From CAYQQU01 sp964419545 (GTDB lineage Bacteria; Bacteroidota; Bacteroidia; Chitinophagales; Saprospiraceae), in contig CAYQQU010000018.1 of the NCBI GenBank assembly GCA_964419545.1, positions 1 to 64,000 on the forward strand: a stretch of DNA of 64,000 nt, read 5' to 3'. Positions 58,601 through 64,000 of the stretch are shown piece after piece. The translations under genes were made by a program, and so were the position numbers. The notes under the pieces were generated by a model. The model saw nothing but the letters and a program-made list of their open reading frames with translations. It ran no database searches and was not told the origin of the DNA. Within the stretch, counting starts at the first letter, position 1; every line of letters begins with the position of its first letter.

Positions 58601-61525
58601 GGCAGTAGCCCCGAGTTGGCCGTCGTTCCAGGCGAAAGCGTAGGGAGGCGTGCCGCCGCCGGCTACCGCGGTTGCCGAGCCGTTGTTTTGTCCAAAGCAA
58701 AGGGGATCATCGGCAACGACGGTCGTGGCCAGCGTCGGCGGTTCCGCCAAAGTTACGGTCTCGCTGAGCACGCATCCGTTGGCGTCGGTGATGGTCACCC
58801 CGTAGTCGCCGGCGGGGAGGTTCCCGATTTCGTTGGTGCCGGTCTGACCGGTGCTCCATTCGTACGCGTAGGGTTCGGTGCCGCCGGTGACCAGGACGAG
58901 CACGCCGCCGGAAGCACCGCCGTTGCAAAGCACGTTGCGTGGAATAACATTGATCACAAAATCGTTGACGACCAAAATGCTGACGTCGTCGCTGGCGCTG
59001 CAGCCGTTGGCGTCGACTACCGTCACCGAATAATCGCCTGTGCCGAGCCCGCCGATGCTTTCCGTACTTTCGCCGGTGTTCCAGCTATAGGTGTAGGGCG
59101 GTGCGCCGCCGTCGACCAGCACTGAAGCCTGCCCTGTTTCACCGATACCGCAAATGAGGGTCAGCGCGTCGATGTCGACCGAGAGGTCAGGGAAGCTGGC
59201 GATGGTGGCGGAAGCGGTCTCTTCACAACCGTTGGCGTCCGTTACGGTGACGGTGTAGGCGCCGGCGGTAAGGCCGCTGATCATCGGCGTAGTAGCGCCG
59301 GTATTCCACAAATAGGTATAGCCGGGCGTGCCGCCGCCGGCCAGCGCCGTAAGGGTTCCCGCACTTTCTCCAGAACAGACCTGGGGCGCCGGGTTGTCGA
59401 TGGAAACCGACAATGGCGCGGGCTGGCCGATAGCTGCCGCGCCGATAGCTGTACATCCCAGCGCGTCGGTGACCGTGACGTCGTAACTGCCGGCAAGCTG
59501 ACCGGCGATCGTCGGGGTAGCGGCGCCGGTGCTCCAGACATAGGAATACGGCGGCTGACCACCCATGGCCGCAGCGGTCGCTTGCCCGGTAGCCGCCCCG
59601 AAGCAATCGGCGTCCTGGGCAGAGACGACCACTTCCAGGTCGTCGTCGATAATGATGGTGACGGAGGCCGATGCCCGGCACCCGTTCGCATCGGTAATGG
59701 TGACGCTGTAGTTTCCGGTAGCGGTCAGTCCGCCGATAGCGGGCGTGCCGGCGCCGGTGCTCCATTCGTAAGTGTACGGCGGCTGCCCGCCGCCCGGTTG
59801 AGCGGTAGCATTGCCGGTATTGCCGGCGCCGCAGACGACCTCCGTAGCTATGATCGTTACTTCCGGCGCGGGCAATTCGGAAATTTGCACGACCGCCGTA
59901 TCGCTACAACCGTTGCTGTCGGTGACGGTAAGTCCGTAGACGCCTGCGGGCAGGTCGGTGACGGACGATCCGGTGGCGCCGGTGCTCCACAGGAGATCGA
60001 AGGGCGGCGTACCGCCGGTCGCCAGCGCGCTGAGGGCGCCGTCGTCGGCGCCGGCGCATACGGTGGCGTCACCGTTAATACCGGCGGCTACGGCCGGCGG
60101 TTCGGTGATCAGTATGCTATCGATGGATACACAGTTGTCGCTATTGGTTACGGTGACGGAGTACAGGCCGGCGGACAGGCCGGTAATGGTCGGAGTGCTC
60201 GCTCCGTTATTCCAGGCGTAAGCAAACGGAGGCGTCCCGGCCGTGATCACTGCCGAAGCCGTACCATCACTGCCGCCGCAGGTGGTGATGTCGGTCCCGG
60301 AAATAGTTACTGCGAAATCGGGCGCCGCCGGCACGGTGATCGTCGTACTCCCCGAACACCCGGCGGCATCGGTGACGGTGACATCGTAGTCGCCCGGCGC
60401 CAGGCCGGTCAGCCCCATGGCGGTTTCCCCGTTTTCCCAAAGGTAGCTGTAGGGGAACACGCCGTTTTGGGCGGCGACCGTAGCCGAGCCGTCGTTAGCG
60501 CCCGGGCAGCTTTCGGGCGTCCCGAGTCCGCCGACGGTCAGGTTAGAAAGATGATCGAGTACGATGCTTTCCACTTGCTGGCAGCCTTCGCTGTCGGTGG
60601 CGGTCACCTGGTAATTCCCCGCCGGCAAGGCGGAGATCGACGGACCGGCATCCCCGGTGCTCCACAGATAGGTAAAGGCGCCGTTGCCGCCGGCAGCAGT
60701 GGCGGTGATCGCTCCGTCGCTATCGCCGGCGCATACGGGATGTACTGCATCCAAGGTAAGGGTAATGGGCGACGGACCGGTAACGGCGCCGCTGGTAAAA
60801 CGGATACAGCCCGCGTTGTCGGTGACGGTTACGGAATATACCCCGACCGGTAAATTGTCGATGGTCTGTGTGGTGGCGCCGTTATTCCACAAAAAAGTGT
60901 AGGGCGGCTGCCCGGCCTGCGGCTGTACCGTCAGGGAAGCATCGGCGCCCCCCGGGCAAGTCACCGTGGCGTCGCTCACCACCGGGTCGATGGCCACGTT
61001 GAGCGGCGGCGTCAGGAGTTTTATGCAATCGACGGCGGAACAAAGATTGGCGTCGGTGACCGTCACGCAATAAATACCCAGACCGTTGACGGTGAGGGCG
61101 GGCCCGCTCTGACCAGTAGACCATTGATAAGTGTACGGCCCCATGCCGCCGGAAGAGATCGCCGTAGCGTCGAAGGGGACGCTACAGGTGTCGGCATTGA
61201 AAGTGATATCCAGCAGATCCGGTTGGCCCAGGTCGAGACCGGCGATGGCCTGCTGACCGCCCTCGTCCGTCACCGTTACGGTGTACGTTCCGGCGGTAAG
61301 CCCACTAAGCGTAGGTCCGGTGTCGCCGGTATTCCAAACAAAGGTATAGGGCGCCGTCCCCCCCGAGGGCAGAGCCGTTAAGCCGCCGTCGGGCAATCCG
61401 AAACAAGTAGGTTCCTGGATGGAAAAGTCAACGGTGAACTGAGCGCATAATAGCCTGCTCCCAAAAAGCAAAAGCAGCATCAGCGCATGACCGAAAAACG
61501 GAAAAGGTGATAAAGTTGGGTACAT
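55685..61525 (-). CDS. Giant SprB-repeat adhesin with T9SS sorting domain
   Basis: A 1,946-residue surface protein. The start at 61525 begins a signal peptide ending LLCAQ. About 19 SprB repeats of 70-80 residues follow (to about 1470), each with a Cys near its start, GGxxPYxYLWSTG, and YxVTVTDANGC. Next come an SdrD-B-like domain (VGDYVWLDADRDGLQD), a Cys-containing Ig-like region, a PKD domain (ISWDFGP), a fibronectin-like part, and a type A sorting domain (LYPNPVTDQLTLEL to VKTLQVLKK). The type IX system would export it. SprB of Flavobacterium is a gliding adhesin, but repeats alone do not prove gliding here. Paired cysteines per repeat suggest disulfides. Confidence 0.93.
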   Translation of the reverse strand: MYPTLSPFPFFGHALMLLLLFGSRLLCAQFTVDFSIQEPTCFGLPDGGLTALPSGGTAPYTFVWNTGDTGPTLSGLTAGTYTVTVTDEGGQQAIAGLDLGQPDLLDITFNADTCSVPFDATAISSGGMGPYTYQWSTGQSGPALTVNGLGIYCVTVTDANLCSAVDCIKLLTPPLNVAIDPVVSDATVTCPGGADASLTVQPQAGQPPYTFLWNNGATTQTIDNLPVGVYSVTVTDNAGCIRFTSGAVTGPSPITLTLDAVHPVCAGDSDGAITATAAGGNGAFTYLWSTGDAGPSISALPAGNYQVTATDSEGCQQVESIVLDHLSNLTVGGLGTPESCPGANDGSATVAAQNGVFPYSYLWENGETAMGLTGLAPGDYDVTVTDAAGCSGSTTITVPAAPDFAVTISGTDITTCGGSDGTASAVITAGTPPFAYAWNNGASTPTITGLSAGLYSVTVTNSDNCVSIDSILITEPPAVAAGINGDATVCAGADDGALSALATGGTPPFDLLWSTGATGSSVTDLPAGVYGLTVTDSNGCSDTAVVQISELPAPEVTIIATEVVCGAGNTGNATAQPGGGQPPYTYEWSTGAGTPAIGGLTATGNYSVTITDANGCRASASVTIIIDDDLEVVVSAQDADCFGAATGQATAAAMGGQPPYSYVWSTGAATPTIAGQLAGSYDVTVTDALGCTAIGAAAIGQPAPLSVSIDNPAPQVCSGESAGTLTALAGGGTPGYTYLWNTGATTPMISGLTAGAYTVTVTDANGCEETASATIASFPDLSVDIDALTLICGIGETGQASVLVDGGAPPYTYSWNTGESTESIGGLGTGDYSVTVVDANGCSASDDVSILVVNDFVINVIPRNVLCNGGASGGVLVLVTGGTEPYAYEWSTGQTGTNEIGNLPAGDYGVTITDANGCVLSETVTLAEPPTLATTVVADDPLCFGQNNGSATAVAGGGTPPYAFAWNDGQLGATAENLAAGVYTVTVTDANTCEQTMTVELTQPAELTVNVSAPVIACAGDSTGFATAMPQGGVTPYQYQWSTGATTAFIDDLPAGLYSLTVTDANECAVTVPVISITELPALMLTFDVVDILCSDENTGVISSNITGGAPPYTYLWETGDTTPGISGLGPGTYSLTVTDANGCEVEGSATVVQTPGLSVGIDITPIDCAGENTGVAAAIVNGGTGPYDYLWSNGNILPILTSLPAGTYSVTVIDQEGCSGADTVTINEPPALQLDFTVTDPDCFEVTNGEATAIVGGGVPPYELFWSTGDTTASVSGLAGGGYGLTVTDANGCTLSDAVQIEAPDAISLNTEVLTGVCEGEASGAVEVMAEGGTPPYEYLWSNGANSELISGLTAGIYGVTVTDVNGCEATASVTLDAFPAPSCTVEEVSPVVDGGDGAATVTVAGGTAPFEYLWSNGDTAQLITGLDPGLYEVAVTDANGCSTSCSLTLGGPAQVGDYVWLDADRDGLQDTGETGIADVKVTITGTTDAGAPYDEMTFTDADGIYGFLVPPGTYKLTFMLPAGSTLEPTTDNVGNDDAVDSDADTVMLMTDLFSIGLGEVNLTFDAGFTSICDNITDAGLIGPDYQFLCGPGNDPEAILALEAPSGGSGAVEYLWMSSTIGGPFNDQTWDVVPGATGPDFDPGPIYETTYFIRCARREDCTVYLESNTVTVEVGDVAVADIQGPNLVCEDEIVTFFAAGTSNDAVISWDFGPAAIPGTAAGNPVDVVFHSFGSFQVALTVTENGCTATNIQSVTVTNNPTTCGDGLNLDVNLQADETVRVAWSLEQPQQLYSFVVEHSDDGEEFRPLATVEAPYEVDNLTAYYEYRDAPSKRGWNYYRVQVRDSEGQTAYSETGQVILFNADSRLVMLYPNPVTDQLTLELFETYDERVTVAFFSAGGIKLREVEVEADADRLDVDLSDYAAGAYYLQVSYDGEPVKTLQVLKK

Positions 61526-61751
61526 CTTGGAGTTATAATTTGTTAGCAATAACATACAAACCATACAGCTGCCGCGGGTACGGAAGGAATCTTGGCGAGT
61601 GTTGTTGATAGTGAGTTGTACTAAAAGGAAGGCGCTTATCTTCGGTGCGAAGAAGCGTTTCGGTTTGTGAAGGGTAGGTTTTGCTTCGTTGCCGAAGCGG
61701 AATTCAGTTATTGTCTGCTACGGACAAAATAACGAAAATAAATCAAACAAA

Positions 61752-61795
61752 AAAAGCCCCAAATAAAAAGTCGCATCACAACGCGGTGATACGAC
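61752..61795 (-). terminator. Terminator-like hairpin in the leader of the SprB-repeat gene
   Basis: Read leftward: GTCGTATCAC, loop CGCGTT, GTGATGCGAC, then TTTTTAT and, after GGGGC, TTTTTTTG. It lies 227 bp before the giant gene start and 190 bp after the previous terminator, so it may act as an attenuator. Confidence 0.5.
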
Positions 61796-61986
61796 CTACT
61801 ACTAACAAATTATAATCCCATGAATATTTAAATCTTAAGGAAGACCTTTCTCTCCATGACCGGCAGTTTTCCCACCGCTTACACTGTAACTTTTATTTGA
61901 TATGTAATATTATTTAAAATTTATCATTTTAACAAATTTGCCCGCCGCCGGGTTGCAAGTTAACTTACAATTAGTCGATTAATTTC

Positions 61987-62018
61987 AAAAAAAAAGGCCG
62001 GCCCGATCGGCCGACCTT
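61987..62018 (-). terminator. Rho-independent terminator of the DUF1501 gene
   Basis: Read leftward: AAGGTCGGCC, GATC, GGGCCGGCCT, then nine T. It is 24 bp after the stop. Confidence 0.88.
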
Positions 62019-62041
62019 CTCGTTCCTGGGATTATCCGAAT

Positions 62042-63679
62042 TTATTTGATGATACGGATCGACTGGCTTACGGCTTGTTCACCGGCCTGGATCCGGTAAA
62101 CGTATTGCCCCGAGACCAGCCAGCCGTTCTGCGGAGAAAAAGTCACCTGGTGCTCGCCCGCCGGCTGGCGCCCTTCGAACAGGGTAGCGACGGGTTGCCC
62201 CAGCAAGTTGAACACCTCTACCCGCACCGGCGCGGCGCTCGGCAGGCTGTAGTGGATCTGTACCTGTCGGGAAGAGATATAACGCGCGTGGTGCTGGATG
62301 GAAGGCGCGGCGATACCGGAAAAGGTCGAGGAGACCTGCTCACAGGAAATACCGAGGTCGAGGCGCGGGAAAAATTGCCCCATGACGCCGTCGACGGTAT
62401 CCGCATCGACGCACAGCCAGTTTTCCAGTACGGTGGCATAGATGCTCCGGAAATCCGTCCCGAAAACCAGGTTGCCGTTTTGGTCCAGGTTTTGCAGGTC
62501 GGGGGCCGAGCCTTCGAAACCGGCGCCATTCAGTGCCGGACCAAAGAGCATCAGGGGAGCAGCCGAGCCGTGGTCCGTGCCGTTGGAGGCATTCTGTTCG
62601 GGCCGGCGGCCGAATTCGGAAACGGTCATGCTCAGCACCCGGTCGGCCCAGTCGTCGGCCGCTAGGTCCTGGTAAAACGCGTCGACGGCGCCGGCCAGCT
62701 CGGCCATCAACTGGGGATGCCGCACATTTTGCTGGGCGTGCGTATCAAAGCCGTCCAGCGTCACCATGTACAATTTGGTGCCCAGGCCGCCTTTGATCAG
62801 GCGCGCCACCAGGGAAAGCTGCTGCCCCAGGCTGCCCTGATAGTCGGCGGCGTTGGCGGCGTTATCGTAAGCGTCTTTGATGGTGCCGGCGTAGATGAAA
62901 GTGCTGTTGGCTACCGCCCGCATGTAACCCAGCTGGTCGCCGTAAAAACAGTCGGGCAGATTGACCACATCGTACAACTCGCCGTTCTGGGCGATCTCGA
63001 ACAGCTGATCCGGATCGGCCACCGATACCGAGATGTTGACGCCATTGGTGTCGTTGAAGGCCAGGTTGCCGACGCCGCCGATCTGTACGGCCGGCGGTGT
63101 CTCCGGCGGATTGGTGAGGTAATCCGGATAGAGGTCCATCAGATAGCGGCCCAGCCAGCCCGAATTGTCAACGACGCCGGCGTCGCTGCCCGAAGCCCAG
63201 ATGTCGGACGAACGGAAATGCGACAGATTCTGATCGGGATAACCGACGCTATGTACCACCCGCATCTGGCCGTCCAGCCAGCGCGATTGCAGCGTCGCCA
63301 TGGTATTCGGTACGCCGAAGGTGTCGGATAGCTCGATGATCTCGTTCTGGGGGATGGCGAGGGTTGGCCGCAGCGACTGGTACTGGCCGTAATCCGCCAG
63401 CGGAATAAAGGTATTGAGGCCGTCATTGCCGCCTTTGAGGCGGATGACCACCAGCACGCGGTCGGTTTCGGTATTGCTGAGGCCGAAGGCCAGGGCCGAT
63501 GAGGTCATGGCCGATACCGGCATATGGCCCAGCAGGATAGCGCCCCCGCCGGAGAGGCCCAGAGTGCGAAGAAAGCTGCGCCGGCTCCACTGGCGGTGGT
63601 CCTGTTCGTGGGCTTCGCCGTGTTCGAGCGCGCCCCCGTGACGCAGACCTTTATGATTTGGTGTATGATGATCACACAT
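62042..63679 (-). CDS. DUF1501 protein with Tat signal and T9SS sorting domain
   Basis: A 545-residue exported protein. The start at 63679 (MCDHHTPN) places a twin-arginine signal RRSFLRTLGLSGGGAILLG at about 33-52. The DUF1501 domain (sulfatase-like fold) includes VLVVIRLKGGNDGLNTFIPL, NLSHFRSSDIWASG, VTLDGFDTHAQQNVRH and SEFGRRPEQNASNGTDHGSA. The last 75 residues form a type A sorting domain (VEVFNLLGQPVATLFEG ... SQSIRIIK). Combining Tat export with a T9SS tail is regular for this family. Function unknown. It is downstream of a DUF1800 gene, its usual partner. Confidence 0.9.
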   Translation of the reverse strand: MCDHHTPNHKGLRHGGALEHGEAHEQDHRQWSRRSFLRTLGLSGGGAILLGHMPVSAMTSSALAFGLSNTETDRVLVVIRLKGGNDGLNTFIPLADYGQYQSLRPTLAIPQNEIIELSDTFGVPNTMATLQSRWLDGQMRVVHSVGYPDQNLSHFRSSDIWASGSDAGVVDNSGWLGRYLMDLYPDYLTNPPETPPAVQIGGVGNLAFNDTNGVNISVSVADPDQLFEIAQNGELYDVVNLPDCFYGDQLGYMRAVANSTFIYAGTIKDAYDNAANAADYQGSLGQQLSLVARLIKGGLGTKLYMVTLDGFDTHAQQNVRHPQLMAELAGAVDAFYQDLAADDWADRVLSMTVSEFGRRPEQNASNGTDHGSAAPLMLFGPALNGAGFEGSAPDLQNLDQNGNLVFGTDFRSIYATVLENWLCVDADTVDGVMGQFFPRLDLGISCEQVSSTFSGIAAPSIQHHARYISSRQVQIHYSLPSAAPVRVEVFNLLGQPVATLFEGRQPAGEHQVTFSPQNGWLVSGQYVYRIQAGEQAVSQSIRIIK

Positions 63680-63766
63680 TTTTTTTGAGTTTTCAGGTTT
63701 CCAAAAAAATAAATGAACGGCTGGGCAACACCCGCACAGTAGTCCGGGCGCACCACTCGCCAAACC

Positions 63767-64000
63767 TCAGGTCAGCTGAAATTCGGGCTGCCGCAGCAGG
63801 TGATCCAGCAACAGGGCGACCTGCGCGGGCGCCGTATCCCAGTAGAGGCTCCACTGGCCGTCTTCGTAGTAGTTTTCCGGTATTTCTCCTTTGAAGACAG
63901 TGGTGGCGCGGTCGTAGGCGTCGGCCGTCTGCAGGCCGTTGGGCAGAAAGTGCTCGACGATCTGCTGTACGATAAAATATGGATCGTTCGAATCGTTGGT
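63767..64000 (-). CDS. DUF1800 family protein, C-terminal part, runs off the window
   Basis: An open frame without a start, ending at the TCA (stop TGA) at 63767. It reads VQQIVEHFLPNGLQTADAYD, GEIPENYYEDGQWSLYW and LLLDHLLRQPEFQLT. The ending with a hydrophobic helix and PEFQL is typical of DUF1800 proteins, which pair with DUF1501 genes in planctomycetes and Bacteroidota. 78 codons are visible; the rest is to the right. The DUF1501 start is 87 bp downstream, so the two are probably one transcript. Confidence 0.75.
   Translation of the reverse strand, partial: TNDSNDPYFIVQQIVEHFLPNGLQTADAYDRATTVFKGEIPENYYEDGQWSLYWDTAPAQVALLLDHLLRQPEFQLT

Larger units (their letters stand above)
61526..62041. 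other. Upstream region of the SprB-repeat gene
   Basis: 516 bp, AT-rich, between two leftward genes. It holds the terminator of the DUF1501 gene (61987-62018), a second terminator-like hairpin (61752-61795), and two inverted copies of TATAATTTGTTAG (61534-61546, 61802-61815). No protein gene seen. Confidence 0.6.

Overview
The window looks like a chromosomal segment of a GC-rich member of the Bacteroidota, most likely a Saprospiria/Lewinella-type bacterium. The evidence is: a 1,946-residue SprB-repeat adhesin and a DUF1501 protein that both end in type IX secretion sorting domains; a beta-propeller two-component sensor; GPH-type sugar transporters next to GH65 and GH13 enzymes; lipoproteins with LxxC lipoboxes; and promoters of the Bacteroidota form TTG-18-TAnnTTTG. 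The genus is an inference. Two 100-N scaffold gaps (48745-48844 and 49002-49101) show this is a draft assembly, and the sequence around them should be treated with caution.

Layout. 1-7000: Omp85-type barrel, LysE exporter, a CIA30 protein of lower GC, class III fructose-1,6-bisphosphatase, sugar porter, HAD-IIA phosphatase. 7143-15835: tRNA-Arg(CCT), YjbR protein, FAD oxidoreductase, a 2,023-residue alpha-2-macroglobulin with its thioester motif, a DUF697+SHOCT protein. 15911-27964: acetoacetyl-CoA reductase, alpha/beta hydrolase, DUF6794-like protein, FabH, a LuxR-type regulator with its propeller histidine kinase, RecQ and a glycerophosphodiesterase lipoprotein. 28050-36629: an ABC-transporter remnant, a 164-bp inverted-repeat element, then a leftward maltose/starch run (beta-phosphoglucomutase, GH65 phosphorylase, lipoprotein, GH13, transporter). 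This run ends in a protein with tandem ubiquitin-like domains and an apparent effector-associated (EAD11-like) domain. 37016-48295: alkaline-phosphatase-fold protein, M49-like peptidase, Uma2 protein, S9 and M28 peptidases, a second GPH transporter and a lipoprotein pullulanase.

48306-49861 is the strangest region. It holds two copies of a small GIY-YIG nuclease gene (one cut by a gap), two intact tRNA-Glu(TTC) genes, and a series of half or interrupted tRNA-Glu copies. The same ~21-25 bp palindromic repeat is inserted in the anticodon arm and, in the other orientation, at the T-loop edge. After it come gap-pgk (glycolysis), a caspase-like protease downstream of cysH, the giant SprB-repeat protein, and the DUF1501/DUF1800 pair that runs off the right edge.

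How the genes fit together. Pullulanase and GH13 enzymes would debranch and shorten alpha-glucans. The GPH transporters would import maltose or maltodextrin. GH65 phosphorylase plus beta-phosphoglucomutase would give glucose and glucose-6-phosphate, feeding gap/pgk, with the bisphosphatase providing the gluconeogenic direction. Several families of short inverted-repeat elements, none with a transposase here, sit between genes, and one lies between a good promoter and its gene. The caspase-like protein and the EAD-like protein are candidate parts of conflict (defence or cell-death) systems, but they are 23 kb apart and no partnership is shown.
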